The position numbers and the translations under genes are program-made. From Sedimenticola sp. (GTDB lineage: Bacteria > Pseudomonadota > Gammaproteobacteria > Chromatiales > Chromatiaceae), in NCBI GenBank assembly GCA_027068915.1, contig JAMOLT010000033.1, forward strand, positions 27,812 through 91,811: 64,000 nt of DNA, in the 5' to 3' direction. The notes under the pieces are model-generated. The model was not told the DNA's origin and made no database searches. It saw only the letters and a list, made by a program, of their open reading frames with translations. This document shows positions 1 through 10,548 of this stretch, piece by piece (position 1 is the stretch's first letter; every line of letters starts with the position of its first letter).

Positions 1-302
1 CCCAGCGCACGGCGGAAATCGGCCTGCTCAAGGCCCTGGGCGCGGATCATCGCCAGATTCTGTCCATTTTCGTGGGAGAGGCACTGCTGCTGTCTTCCCT
101 GGGAGCAGTGGCCGGTTTGATCATCGGCGAGCTGGGCAGCCTGGCCCTGCGCCAGGCCTTTCCCGTGTTGCCTGCCTATGCGCCATTATGGGCGATTGCC
201 GCCGCCATGGGGGTGGCCCTGGGCACGGGCGCCTTGTTCAGTCTGTTGCCGGCCCGGCGTGCGGCGGCGTTGGATCCCGTAACCGCCTTGTCGAGGAGAT
301 AG
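1..302 (+). CDS. ABC transporter permease, FtsX/MacB type (3' end only)
   Basis: The reading frame is open from the window edge to the TAG at 300-302, so only the last ~100 residues are seen. They begin with QRTAEIGLLKALGA, the conserved cytoplasmic stretch that precedes the last two membrane helices of FtsX-domain permeases, and the two hydrophobic helices follow. The ending PARRAAALDPVTAL is the usual MacB/LolC-type C terminus. A second permease starts 4 bp downstream, so the pair probably forms a heterodimeric membrane part; the ATPase would lie upstream of the window. Substrate cannot be told from this fragment. Confidence 0.85.
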   Translation, partial: QRTAEIGLLKALGADHRQILSIFVGEALLLSSLGAVAGLIIGELGSLALRQAFPVLPAYAPLWAIAAAMGVALGTGALFSLLPARRAAALDPVTALSRR

Positions 303-306
303 ACGG

Positions 307-1506
307 ATGCGGACGCGGGATTTCCTTGGCCTGACTTTCAGCTCCATCGTCGCCCACCGTCTGCGCAGTGCGCTCACCGCCCTGGGTATCGCCGTGGGGA
401 TAGCGGCGGTGATACTGCTCACTTCCATCGGTGAAGGCATACACCGCTTCGTGCTCCAGGAATTCACCCAGTTCGGCACCACCCTGGTGGCGATCAATCC
501 GGGCAAGGCCACCACCGCAGGCACCAGCATGGGGGTGTTCGGCACGGAAAGGCCCCTGAGCATAGAAGATGCCGAAGCGCTGCGCCGTTTGCCCTTCGTG
601 CGTGCAGTCGTGCCTTTCGTGCAGGGCAATGCGGAAGTGGAGGCGGACAACCGCAGGCGGCGGGTTGCAGTCTACGGCGCCGGGCCGCAAATGCCGGAAG
701 CCTTCAGCATGGCGGTGCGCTCCGGGCGCTTCCTGCCGGCGGACGATCCCACCGCTCCCCGGGCATTTGCCGTGCTCGGCAGCAAGCTGCGGCAGGAGTT
801 GTTCGGTGACGCCAATCCCCTGGGTAAACGCATCACCATCGGCGGCAGCCGTTACCGGGTGATCGGGGTGATGGAGTCCAAGGGTACGGTGCTGGGATTC
901 GATCTGGATGATACGGTGTACATCCCCGCAGCCCGCGCTCTGAGCCTGTTCAATCGTGACAGCCTGTTCGAGATCGATGTGATGTACCGGGAGGAAGTGG
1001 ACGTGGACACCGTGGTGGCTGGCATCAAGCGCACCCTCACTGCCCGGCATGGCAAGGAGGACTATACCGTCACCACCCAGCAACAAATGCTGGACGTGCT
1101 GGGCTCCATACTGAATGTCCTCACCTTCGCCGTGGCCGCCATCGGCGGCATCTCCCTGTTGGTGGGGGCCATCGGCATCGTTACCATCATGAGCATCGCG
1201 GTAAATGAGCGCACCAGCGAAATCGGCCTGCTCCGCGCCTTGGGCGCCAGGCGTTCCCAGGTGCTGAACCTGTTCCTGGGTGAAGCCATTGTGCTTGCAG
1301 CCATTGGCGGCGTCAGCGGCCTGGGCCTGGGCATCGGCATCGCCTGGCTGCTTCACACCGCCATGCCGTCTCTGCCGGTGCATACACCCTTGCTGTATGT
1401 GGTGCTGGCGGAAGCCCTGGCGGTAAGCATCGGACTGATTGCCGGAGTGGCACCCGCCCAGCGTGCAGCCCGCCTGGATCCCATCGAAGCCCTGCGCGCC
1501 GAGTAG
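307..1506 (+). CDS. ABC transporter permease, MacB/FtsX type
   Basis: A 399-residue inner-membrane permease. The first helix lies near residues 22-42 (TALGIAVGIAAVILL), then comes a periplasmic MacB-PCD-like domain of about 220 residues, then three helices from about 270 to the end. The FtsX-domain signature NERTSEIGLLRALGARR is followed by a C-terminal AQRAARLDPIEALR motif matching that of the gene before it. The start is supported by GAGGAGATA 5 bp upstream of the ATG. It sits 4 bp after the preceding permease, so the two are surely one operon. MacB-type systems act mechanically on periplasmic or outer-membrane substrates (lipoproteins, peptides, macrolides); the specific substrate is unknown. 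Confidence 0.9.
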   Translation: MRTRDFLGLTFSSIVAHRLRSALTALGIAVGIAAVILLTSIGEGIHRFVLQEFTQFGTTLVAINPGKATTAGTSMGVFGTERPLSIEDAEALRRLPFVRAVVPFVQGNAEVEADNRRRRVAVYGAGPQMPEAFSMAVRSGRFLPADDPTAPRAFAVLGSKLRQELFGDANPLGKRITIGGSRYRVIGVMESKGTVLGFDLDDTVYIPAARALSLFNRDSLFEIDVMYREEVDVDTVVAGIKRTLTARHGKEDYTVTTQQQMLDVLGSILNVLTFAVAAIGGISLLVGAIGIVTIMSIAVNERTSEIGLLRALGARRSQVLNLFLGEAIVLAAIGGVSGLGLGIGIAWLLHTAMPSLPVHTPLLYVVLAEALAVSIGLIAGVAPAQRAARLDPIEALRAE

Positions 1507-1613
1507 CCTTTGCCTGCGGCAGCCCCGCAATATCTTGATAATTTTTTGCTCCGCCTCCATGTGAATGTCTGTACTGGCGAGGTATTGCCAATCCATCAAA
1601 TTGGAGCAACAAA

Positions 1614-1961
1614 ATGATTCAAGTAAACGACAAGACCATTGAAACGGATGAAGAAGGTTATCTCCTCAATCCGGATGACTGGGATGAAGCTGTGGCCGAG
1701 GCCATTGCAGCACAGGAAGGCCTGGAGCTGACAGATGCCCATTGGGGAATGATCTATTACTTCCGCGAGTACTATGAAGAACACATGCGCCATCCGAGCA
1801 TGCATGTCTTTCTAAAAACCCTGGGGCGGCGGCATGGCAAGCGCTACCGTGATACCGGGGCCTATCGGGAGTTTCTTTATCGGTTGTTCCCGAAAGGGCC
1901 GGTGCAAATGGTATGCAAGCTTGCGGGCCTGCCCAAGCCCCTGGATGAAATTGAAGAGTAA
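1614..1961 (+). CDS. DsrC/TusE-family sulfur-relay protein lacking the terminal cysteine
   Basis: 115 residues with the DsrC-family fold signature: GYLLNPDDWDEAVAEAIA near the start, LTDAHWGMIYYFREYY in the middle and GPVQMVCKLAGLPKP near the end. In the family, DsrC carries two C-terminal cysteines: one in the CKLAGLPKP motif (CysB) and a penultimate one (CysA) that carries sulfur. This protein keeps the first but ends in LDEIEE, so CysA is absent. It therefore cannot be a standard TusE or DsrC; a regulatory or partial sulfur-binding role is possible (inference). GGAGC lies 6 bp before the ATG. The yfdX-like gene follows after 14 bp. A second paralogue at 61148-61447 has the opposite cysteine pattern. 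Confidence 0.85.
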   Translation: MIQVNDKTIETDEEGYLLNPDDWDEAVAEAIAAQEGLELTDAHWGMIYYFREYYEEHMRHPSMHVFLKTLGRRHGKRYRDTGAYREFLYRLFPKGPVQMVCKLAGLPKPLDEIEE

Positions 1962-1975
1962 CAGGAGAATAGAAA

Positions 1976-2878
1976 ATGAAAAAATCGATGAACAGGCTGT
2001 TCTTTCCGGCATTGCTGGGGTTTGCGCTGACTGTGACGGGAATGGCCCAGGCAACATCTTTGCCGGAAAAGGCCCAGGAAAAGTCTGCGGAAAGCCAGTC
2101 GGTGCAGGCGCAGGTGGACAAGTCTTCCGCCGCCAAGGTGGCCGGTCAACGCGACAAGATTGTTGAAGAGGCCGTTGCCGCAATCGAACAGACGCAAAAA
2201 GCATTACATGCGTTGAATGACGGCAAGACAGATGATGCGCTCAAGGCGCTGGAGGTTGCCACGGGCAAGCTGGAACTGATATTGGCGCGGGATCCCGAGC
2301 TGGCCCTTGTTCCTGTAGCAGTGGATATGGTGACCTATGATCTGTTTGCCGGCCCGGACACGGTCAAGGCCGTGATCAAGGAGGCCAAAGATTTCCTCGA
2401 TGACGGGGAAGTGCAAAAGGCCCGCAGTTTGATGACGAACCTGGCCAGCGAAGTGGTGATCAGTACTGCCGCCATTCCTCTTGCCACCTATCCGGACGCC
2501 ATCAAGGCCATTTCGCCATTGCTCGACAAAGGTGAAACCGAGGCGGCCAAGGTAGCGCTGCAGGCGGCCCTCAATACCCTGGTGGTAACAACGGATGTGA
2601 TTCCCCTGCCCCTGCTGCGCAGCCAGCACATGTTGGCAAGGGCGGAAGAGCTGGCGGAAAACAAAGAGCGTTCAGACAAAGACAACAAGCTGCTGGATGG
2701 TCTTCTGAGAGCCGCCACCGTGGAGCTGAAGCTGGCGGAAGCGCTGGGTTACGGGAATCGCAAGGCGTTCAAGCCCCTGTATGAGCAGATCGATGAAATC
2801 AAGAAGAAGTCCGCTGCTGGAAAAAGCGGCAAAGGTTGGTTCGATAAGCTGAAAAAGCAATTGTCCGAACTGTTTTAA
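1976..2878 (+). CDS. Exported YfdX-family protein
   Basis: 300 residues beginning with a signal peptide (MKKSMNRLFFPALLGFALTV, cleavage probably after MAQA near residue 26). The mature part is helical and hydrophilic and contains ALHALNDGKTDDALKALE followed by ATGKLELILARDPELALVP, the hallmark of the YfdX family (PF10938), so a periplasmic location is expected. The C terminus is lysine-rich. E. coli YfdX belongs to the EvgA-controlled acid-stress regulon; the molecular function is not settled. GGAG lies 8 bp before the ATG. It is 14 bp behind the DsrC-like gene and followed by a strong terminator, so the two form a short transcription unit. Confidence 0.8.
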   Translation: MKKSMNRLFFPALLGFALTVTGMAQATSLPEKAQEKSAESQSVQAQVDKSSAAKVAGQRDKIVEEAVAAIEQTQKALHALNDGKTDDALKALEVATGKLELILARDPELALVPVAVDMVTYDLFAGPDTVKAVIKEAKDFLDDGEVQKARSLMTNLASEVVISTAAIPLATYPDAIKAISPLLDKGETEAAKVALQAALNTLVVTTDVIPLPLLRSQHMLARAEELAENKERSDKDNKLLDGLLRAATVELKLAEALGYGNRKAFKPLYEQIDEIKKKSAAGKSGKGWFDKLKKQLSELF

Positions 2879-2890
2879 TTGAAAGCTATT

Positions 2891-2925
2891 GCAGGCCGGT
2901 CAGCATGCCCGGCCTGCATTTTTTC
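2891..2925 (+). terminator. Rho-independent terminator of the dsrC-like/yfdX unit
   Basis: A perfect 9-bp stem, GCAGGCCGG with CCGGCCTGC, closes a 9-nt loop and is followed by a run of T, 12 bp after the yfdX stop codon. Confidence 0.85.
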
Positions 2926-2977
2926 TTATATCTCGGTTGCAGAACTGCTGAACAAAATAGTTATTGTTGCCGGGGTA

Positions 2978-4138
2978 CTATCTCCCCCAATAGGGGGTCT
3001 CGATCCCTTCTCCCAGATCCGCCCGTATCAACCGGCTTCGCACTTCCAGCAGTTTTTCGATCAATGCCGGTTCCGCCTGTTCATAGGCGGCGGCGTCCGG
3101 CGTGCGTTTCACCACGACCCCCAGCAATTCGGTGATGGCGTTGCCGATGGAGTTCTGGCTGATGGTGACGATGAGTTTGCCTTCATCGTTGCGGTAGATG
3201 AGCTGCTTGAAGGCGGGCTGCCAGCGAATGGCATTGGCGTATTTTGCATCGGTGATGCAGCGGTCGCGCACTTTCTTCGCGGTGGCCAGAAACTCGTTGT
3301 TGAACAGCAGCTTTCTTTCGACCTGTTCCGGGAACCAGGCGTTTTTGGGCAGGGGTGCGTTGCGGGTGGAAACCTGGGTGAAGAAGGTGCGATAGAAGTC
3401 GATGAAGCCTTTGAGGATCTCGTCGTATTCCCGCCAGAAGCAAATGTCTTTCAGGCGTTTCGCACCACCCTGGATCTCCCAGCTTGGCAGGCCCTGGGGA
3501 TAGCCGGTGAGATGGATTCGAGAGCTGCCCTCATCCGCCAGTTTGAGGATTTTCAGATCCAGCCCGTCGAAGAAATCCTGATACACATCCCGCATGTGCT
3601 TCTGAAACAGGCTGTGCTGACCGCCGTCGGTGAGGTTGGGGTTGTCCTTGTCCGCCAGCTTTGTCTCGCGCAGTTGTTGCATGTCGAAGGCGATGAAATG
3701 ATTGTGCAACATGCGGATGCTGGGTACGCCGGGAGAGGTCAGGGACCAGGTGGCATCCAGACTGGCCTCGCCGGCGAGAATCAGGGCATCGGCGGGATCG
3801 GGAAACAGCTCCAGCATGTAGTCGATGAGGATCTGGTTCATGCGGTTCCAGACGTGTTTCACATCGTCCGGTACCTGGGTGCGGCGCACCGGGCGCCCCA
3901 GGGGGTTGAGTATGCACTTGGAAGTGTTGTAGATGATGGAGGTGTCGAAGAGGTTGCTGTGTCCCAGGGCCTTGCGGTACAGCAACAGGTTTTCCGGGTT
4001 GCGTAACAGCCCGTTATTGTTCTCCAGGTCGTTGAGGTTCTCGGTGCTGTTGAAGAATTCGTTGGGGGCCATGCCTTCGGGCACATCCAGGGGAATGGGG
4101 CGAAAAGGCGTGGTGATTTCTCTGGGGCCGGTTTGCAT
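2978..4138 (-). CDS. Conserved hypothetical protein, 386 aa
   Basis: I do not recognise this family. The protein is soluble, with no signal peptide or membrane helix, and the frame has the codon use of neighbouring core genes. Visible landmarks are an N terminus rich in P and N, a motif MLHNHFIAFDMQQL near residue 150, and a tryptophan-rich stretch around LPSWEIQGGAKRLKD. AGGAAAC stands 7 bp before the ATG. The gene converges on yfdX, and upstream of it two small genes are encoded on the same strand. The HNH-like histidines could bind metal or phosphate, but that is speculation. Confidence 0.7.
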   Translation of the reverse strand: MQTGPREITTPFRPIPLDVPEGMAPNEFFNSTENLNDLENNNGLLRNPENLLLYRKALGHSNLFDTSIIYNTSKCILNPLGRPVRRTQVPDDVKHVWNRMNQILIDYMLELFPDPADALILAGEASLDATWSLTSPGVPSIRMLHNHFIAFDMQQLRETKLADKDNPNLTDGGQHSLFQKHMRDVYQDFFDGLDLKILKLADEGSSRIHLTGYPQGLPSWEIQGGAKRLKDICFWREYDEILKGFIDFYRTFFTQVSTRNAPLPKNAWFPEQVERKLLFNNEFLATAKKVRDRCITDAKYANAIRWQPAFKQLIYRNDEGKLIVTISQNSIGNAITELLGVVVKRTPDAAAYEQAEPALIEKLLEVRSRLIRADLGEGIETPYWGR

Positions 4139-4231
4139 CAGGGCGTTTCCTGCTTCATCGACAAAGCAGCCATTCTAGCGGCTCATGCCCGGCGGGGATA
4201 ATCCGCCCTTTGTATTTCGGCATAGGGGAAT

Positions 4232-4522
4232 TCAATCGGCCTGCCGCTGTTTTCGCATTGGCGTAAATTTCCACCAGGGCCGGGCTGCGCCTGTGTCCAT
4301 GTAATGAATGGCGGAAAGGAAAACGTCGATGACGCAAGGGTCGTGTCTCTTCCCGGAAATGGCGCAAAGCTTGTCGTACAGTGCAAAAGCGTCCTTCCCG
4401 GCAAGCTGGGCAGGGTGGTCGATCCCGATAAGACGCAGATCGGCCACCATGGCCGGGCCGATATTGGGCAGGTCTTCCAGTTGTGATGCTGCTGCTGGAT
4501 CAGCCGGGATGGTCTTCTTCAT
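4232..4522 (-). CDS. Helix-hairpin-helix protein of the Cdd1 (pathogenicity locus) type
   Basis: 96 residues. After a short lead the protein reads LEDLPNIGPAMVADLRLIGI, a helix-hairpin-helix with the GIG-type turn (NIGP), then ALYDKLCAISGKRHDPCVID and LSAIHYMDTGAARPWWKF, the order seen in Cdd1-family proteins (PF11731). HhH motifs usually bind the DNA backbone non-specifically; the role of the family is not known. The start codon lies 23 bp inside the 3' end of the upstream DUF4342 gene, so the two are translationally coupled and probably cooperate. Confidence 0.75.
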   Translation of the reverse strand: MKKTIPADPAAASQLEDLPNIGPAMVADLRLIGIDHPAQLAGKDAFALYDKLCAISGKRHDPCVIDVFLSAIHYMDTGAARPWWKFTPMRKQRQAD

Positions 4523-4811
4523 CGGATTTTTCCGGGTCAGCTCGGATCACTTCCAGGCGGAAATCTTTGATCAGCGCCGCCAGGGCGCCGATGGCGGCAA
4601 GTACCGGCGCCATGATGGTGACAACGCCGCCCACGGCGACACCTGCGGTGAGAGGGATTTCCAGCAGGCTTTCGCCGTTGGGCTTGCGGATGATCAAGCG
4701 GCGTACATTGCCTTCGGCCACCAGCTCCTTTATCCGCTCCACCAGCTCGTTTCCGGCGATGGAAATTTCTTCCTTCCAGCCGGTGCCGCTTTTTCCCGGT
4801 TTATGGTTCAT
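4500..4811 (-). CDS. DUF4342-like small membrane-associated protein
   Basis: 103 residues. The N-terminal half, GWKEEISIAGNELVERIKEL followed by VRRLIIRKPNGESLLEIPL, resembles DUF4342 proteins; the second half is one long hydrophobic segment (AGVAVGGVVTIMAPVLAAIG) and a short charged tail. The frame is open for 500 codons upstream, but only as antisense of the hydrolase gene; the ATG at 4811 is chosen because GAGGA precedes it by 7 bp and family members start here. The 3' end overlaps the HhH gene by 23 bp. Function is unknown; the pairing suggests a membrane partner for the HhH protein (inference). Confidence 0.7.
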   Translation of the reverse strand: MNHKPGKSGTGWKEEISIAGNELVERIKELVAEGNVRRLIIRKPNGESLLEIPLTAGVAVGGVVTIMAPVLAAIGALAALIKDFRLEVIRADPEKSDEEDHPG

Positions 4812-4946
4812 TGCGTCGTCCTCGGTTTTCGTTAGGGTATGTGTGGGAGTCTTTTTCATCATAGGCCAAATCCTTGTGGGCATCAGTACTTGTTGCCAGC
4901 TACCCGGGGTCGGTTTCTGCCGCTGGCTGTAGTAGCATCTGTTGCC

Positions 4947-6404
4947 ATGATTTTGCAAAACAGCCATCAAATGGGGAAATGCAGCCTGCTGGTGTTCCTG
5001 CTGCTGGTGACGGCCGCTGCCTGGGGCGGCGAGGGGGATTTGCGGGAATGCGCCCTGAGCCACCCCCGCCTGTCCAAGGTGGTGAATGCCCAGTGCCGGG
5101 AATTCCAGGTTCCCCTGGATTACGACCAGCCCCAGGGGGAGAAAATTCAGCTGCATGTGGCGGTGGTTCCCGCCAGTGGAAAGGCCCCCCGGGCGGATCC
5201 CCTGTTTTTCTTCGCCGGTGGGCCGGGGCAGTCGGCGGTGGCTTCCACCCTGTTGATGTGGCCGGTGTTCGCCAAGGTGCTGCAGCACCGGGATCTGGTG
5301 CTCATCGACCAGCGTGGCACAGGCAAATCCACCCCCCTGAACTGCCCGATGGAAGCGTCCCTGGAGCTGGTGGCGGACGATGCCCTGCTGCGGCGCAAAA
5401 CCCGTGACTGCCTGGAGCGGCAGCAGGTGGATGTGCGCTATTTTACTTCCCGCCAGGCGGTGGCGGATGTGGAGTTCGTGCGCCAGGCCCTGGGTTACGA
5501 GCGCATCAATCTCATGGGGGTTTCCTATGGCACGCGCATGGCGCAACTGGTGCTGCGAGAGTACCCGGAACGGGTGCGCAGCATCGTTCTCGATGGCGTA
5601 CTGCCCCTGGAGGTGATTGTGGGGCCGGATTTCGCCGACAATCTGTCCGCCTCCCTGCAGAAGCTGTTTTTCCATTGTGCTGCGGAAGATGGCTGCCGGG
5701 AAGCGTTTCCAACCCTGGAGGAAGACTGGCGGCAATATCTGGCGCTCTCCCTGGACGAGCGCCGCCAGTTGCCCATGGCGCATCCCCGCACCGGGGAGCC
5801 CCTGGAGCTGGAGGTGTCCCGCCAGGGGCTGGATGCCGCCGTGCGCATGCTCAGTTACGCCAGCGAAACCCGCACCCTGCTGCCCCTGCTCATCCATGCG
5901 GCGGCCCGGGGGGACTGGCGGCCCCTGCTGGGGCAGGCCCTGCAGGTAATGGTGAGCCTGGAAGGCGAGATGAGCGAGGGCATGCACAACAGCGTGGTTT
6001 GCAGCGAAGATGCGCCCTTCTATGGCGATCCGCCCGCGGCGTCCAACCGGGTGCTGGGGCGTTTCGTCCGGCAGATTCGCATTCTCTGCGAGCAATGGCC
6101 CAGGGGCGAGAGTTTCGCCGACATTCATCAGCCTCTGCAATCGGATGTCCCGGCCCTGCTGCTGTCCGGCGAAGTGGATCCGGTCACGCCCATCAGCTAT
6201 GGCGAGCAGGCCTTGCAGCAGTTCGGCAATGGCCGGCATCTGGTGGTGCGGGGGCAGGGACACAATGTGCTGCCCCGGGGATGCGTGCCCGAACTGGCGG
6301 CGGATTTCATTCATACCCTGAAGCTGGATGACAAGGATGCGGCCTGTGTGCAGGACATGGCCCGGCTGCCTTTCTTCATCGACAAACTGGGGCCGGCGCC
6401 ATGA
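4947..6404 (+). CDS. Exported alpha/beta hydrolase with TAP-like C terminus
   Basis: About 485 residues. A signal peptide (MGKCSLLVFLLLVTAAAWG) directs export. The catalytic core shows the oxyanion region FFAGGPGQS, the DQRGTGKS loop, the nucleophile elbow GVSYGTRM, the acid region GEVDPVTP and the histidine in GQGHNVLP. This arrangement, with a helical cap between nucleophile and acid, is that of the proline-iminopeptidase/tripeptidyl-aminopeptidase family (TAP-like C-terminal domain). It probably releases N-terminal residues from peptides in the periplasm. ATG codons at 4947 and 4971 both keep the signal peptide; neither has a strong ribosome site. The stop overlaps the next gene by 4 bp (ATGA), linking it to the ABC exporter genes. 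Confidence 0.85.
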   Translation: MILQNSHQMGKCSLLVFLLLVTAAAWGGEGDLRECALSHPRLSKVVNAQCREFQVPLDYDQPQGEKIQLHVAVVPASGKAPRADPLFFFAGGPGQSAVASTLLMWPVFAKVLQHRDLVLIDQRGTGKSTPLNCPMEASLELVADDALLRRKTRDCLERQQVDVRYFTSRQAVADVEFVRQALGYERINLMGVSYGTRMAQLVLREYPERVRSIVLDGVLPLEVIVGPDFADNLSASLQKLFFHCAAEDGCREAFPTLEEDWRQYLALSLDERRQLPMAHPRTGEPLELEVSRQGLDAAVRMLSYASETRTLLPLLIHAAARGDWRPLLGQALQVMVSLEGEMSEGMHNSVVCSEDAPFYGDPPAASNRVLGRFVRQIRILCEQWPRGESFADIHQPLQSDVPALLLSGEVDPVTPISYGEQALQQFGNGRHLVVRGQGHNVLPRGCVPELAADFIHTLKLDDKDAACVQDMARLPFFIDKLGPAP

Positions 6405-7135
6405 TCATCGCCCAGGAACTGAAAAAGCACTTTGGCACGGTGAAGGCCGTGGACGGCGTCAGCTTCGAAATCGCCGACGGCAGGATCACCGGCCTGCTGG
6501 GGCCGAACGGTTCGGGCAAGACCACGACCCTGCGCATGCTCTATGCCCTGTTGCAGCCGGATTCCGGAAAGATTCTGGTGGATGGCGTGGACGCCTGGCA
6601 GCGGCCGCTACAGGCCAAGGCGGCCATGGGCGTGGTGCCGGATGCGCGGGGGTTGTATCCGCGTCTGACGGCCCGGGAGAATATCGCCTACTTTGGCGAG
6701 CTTCAGGGCATGGCCGGCGCCGCCCTGTCCCGCCGCATCGATGAGCTGGCCGAAGAGCTGGAGATGCAGGACTTTCTGCACCGCCCTTGCCAGGGCTTTT
6801 CCCAGGGGCAGCGGGCCAAGGTTGCCATTGCCAGGGCTTTCGTCGGCAATCCGCAAAACCTGCTGCTGGATGAGCCGGGAAACGGCCTGGATGTCATGAG
6901 TATCCGCGCCCTGCGCCGCTATCTGCTGCGCCAGAAGGAGCAAGGCAAGGCGGTGCTCCTTTCCACCCATATCATGCAGGAGGTGGCCGCTCTCTGCGAT
7001 GAGGTGGTGGTGATTGCAAACGGGGTAATCAAGGCCGTGGGCGCGCCGGAGGCGCTCATGGCCATGGCGGGAAAAGACAATATAGAGGATGCGTTCGTGG
7101 ATCTGATTGGCACGGAAGAGGGGATCATGGCATGA
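6401..7135 (+). CDS. natA: ABC transporter ATP-binding protein, NatA-like
   Basis: 244 residues. Walker A is GPNGSGKT (residues 34-41), the signature is FSQGQRAKVAIARA, Walker B is NLLLDEPGNGLDV, and the H-loop is STHIM. The order and the partner permease match NatA of the NatAB-type exporters (ABC-2 class), which were first described as Na+ extruders. The start codon overlaps the hydrolase stop and its stop overlaps the permease start, so the three are translationally coupled. The symbol denotes family resemblance; sodium export is not shown by the sequence. Confidence 0.8.
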   Translation: MIIAQELKKHFGTVKAVDGVSFEIADGRITGLLGPNGSGKTTTLRMLYALLQPDSGKILVDGVDAWQRPLQAKAAMGVVPDARGLYPRLTARENIAYFGELQGMAGAALSRRIDELAEELEMQDFLHRPCQGFSQGQRAKVAIARAFVGNPQNLLLDEPGNGLDVMSIRALRRYLLRQKEQGKAVLLSTHIMQEVAALCDEVVVIANGVIKAVGAPEALMAMAGKDNIEDAFVDLIGTEEGIMA

Positions 7136-8292
7136 AGGCCTGGCTGGTGGTATTGCGCAAGGAGCTGAAAGACCTGTTCCGCGACCGGCGCACCATGGTC
7201 AACATCCTGGTGCTGGGCGCTTTGCTCGGCCCGCTGCTGGCCATGGGGGTGCTGTTGCTGGCGGTGAAAATGGTCACCGATGAGGCGCAGAAGACCATCG
7301 AGCTGCCGGTGCAGGGCGCGGCGTATGCGCCGCAGCTGCTGGATTATCTGCGTTCGAGCAAAATCCGCGTGGTTGCGGCGGTGGAAAACCCTGAAGCCGC
7401 GGTGCGGGCGCAGGAAGTGGATGCGGTGCTGGTGATCGACGAGGGGTTTCCGCAGCAGTTGCGGGAGGGCCGCCCGGCGCAGCTGACCCTGATGTCGGAT
7501 CACTCCCGCACCAAGACCAATATCGTTAAACGGCGTATCGAGGCGGCGATCAACCGTTATTCTGCGGCGGTGGGTAATCTGCGCCTGAGCCTGCGGGGAG
7601 TGGATCCGTCCATCACCCAGGTGATGGTGCTGCATGACCGGGATCTTTCGCGAAAGGGTTCGGATGCGCAGATGCTGGCGTTTCTGCCCTATCTGCTGAT
7701 CATCGGTATCATGCAGGCGGCCATGGTGGTGGCGGCGGATCTCACGGCGGGAGAGCGGGAGCGCCAGTCCCTGGAGCCGCTCATGGCCAACCCCGTGGCG
7801 CCGGAGCAGTTCATGGCCGGCAAGCTCGCCACCAATGTGCTCATCAGCCTGGCGGTGCTGGCCCTGTCCCTGGCCGGGTTTGCCGTGGGAACGCGGGTGG
7901 TCGATCTGGGTGCGACCGGCATTTCCTTCAGCCTGGCCTCCATTCCGGTGTTGTTGCTGTTTCTGTCGCCCCTGGCGTTTCTGTTTGCGGCGCTGATGAG
8001 TTTTGTCGGCGCCTTCGCGCGCACCGTGAAGGAAGCCCAGACCTATCTCGGCCTGCTGGTGCTGGCGGCGCTTACCCCTTCCATGATCCAGATGGTGCTG
8101 CAAAGCAAGGTGCAGGGCTTGGAGCTGCTGCTGCCCGTGTGGTCGCACAACTATCTGATCAACGAAGTGCTGCGGGGCGAACACCTGGGGCCGGGCCAGT
8201 GGCTGCTGCCATCTGCTGGCGCATTGCTGGCGGGAGGATTGTTTGCGTTGCTGGCGGGCAGGTTGTACCGCAAGCCGAACTTCATATTTTAG
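7132..8292 (+). CDS. natB: ABC-2 type permease, NatB-like
   Basis: 386 residues. One N-terminal helix (residues ~20-45) is followed by an extracytoplasmic domain of about 130 residues, then about five helices from residue ~180 on, including LPYLLIIGIMQAAMVVAADL and the segment SIPVLLLFLSPLAFLFAALM. The sequence TAGERERQSLEPLMANPV between helices is typical of NatB/CcmB-like ABC-2 permeases. It overlaps the ATPase gene by 4 bp. Cargo is not evident; coupling to an exported peptidase makes peptides as plausible as ions (inference). Confidence 0.8.
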   Translation: MKAWLVVLRKELKDLFRDRRTMVNILVLGALLGPLLAMGVLLLAVKMVTDEAQKTIELPVQGAAYAPQLLDYLRSSKIRVVAAVENPEAAVRAQEVDAVLVIDEGFPQQLREGRPAQLTLMSDHSRTKTNIVKRRIEAAINRYSAAVGNLRLSLRGVDPSITQVMVLHDRDLSRKGSDAQMLAFLPYLLIIGIMQAAMVVAADLTAGERERQSLEPLMANPVAPEQFMAGKLATNVLISLAVLALSLAGFAVGTRVVDLGATGISFSLASIPVLLLFLSPLAFLFAALMSFVGAFARTVKEAQTYLGLLVLAALTPSMIQMVLQSKVQGLELLLPVWSHNYLINEVLRGEHLGPGQWLLPSAGALLAGGLFALLAGRLYRKPNFIF

Positions 8293-8305
8293 TGATACAA
8301 TCAGC

Positions 8306-10317
<2,012 letters not shown>

Positions 10318-10324
10318 TGGTCTA

Positions 10325-10513
10325 TGGATTCCGGCCTGCGCCAGAATGATGACCTGAAGAAGCGGCGAAGTGCCGTCATACCGGCGTATGCCGGTATCCA
10401 AAGCCCCGCGTGTTCAGGCTGCGGATGGCTGCGTGATGATTGGGCGGATCTGGATTCTGGCATGCGCCAGAATGACGGAGTCCCTCGTCATCCTGGCGTA
10501 GGCCGGGATCCAG
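10325..10513. repeat. REP-like palindromic repeats upstream of the GIY-YIG gene
   Basis: Three units lie between thiC and the GIY-YIG gene: 10325-10350, 10374-10402 (stem ATACCGGC with GCCGGTAT) and a double unit at 10450-10513. The double unit has two hairpins, ATTCTGGC with GCCAGAAT and CCTGGC with a GCCGGG arm, enclosed by CTGGAT and GGATCCAG ends. The consensus GTCATCCCGGCGYANGCCGG is the type of intergenic palindrome common in many proteobacteria. No gene is supported in this gap. Confidence 0.8.
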
Positions 10514-10548
10514 GATATCAATAGTATGTAAGGAAAGGAGGCTGGCTT

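Noticed and set aside
238..1599. 453-codon minus-strand frame over the permease gene
   Set aside because: Antisense shadow of the FtsX-type permease, with repetitive H, G and Q content.
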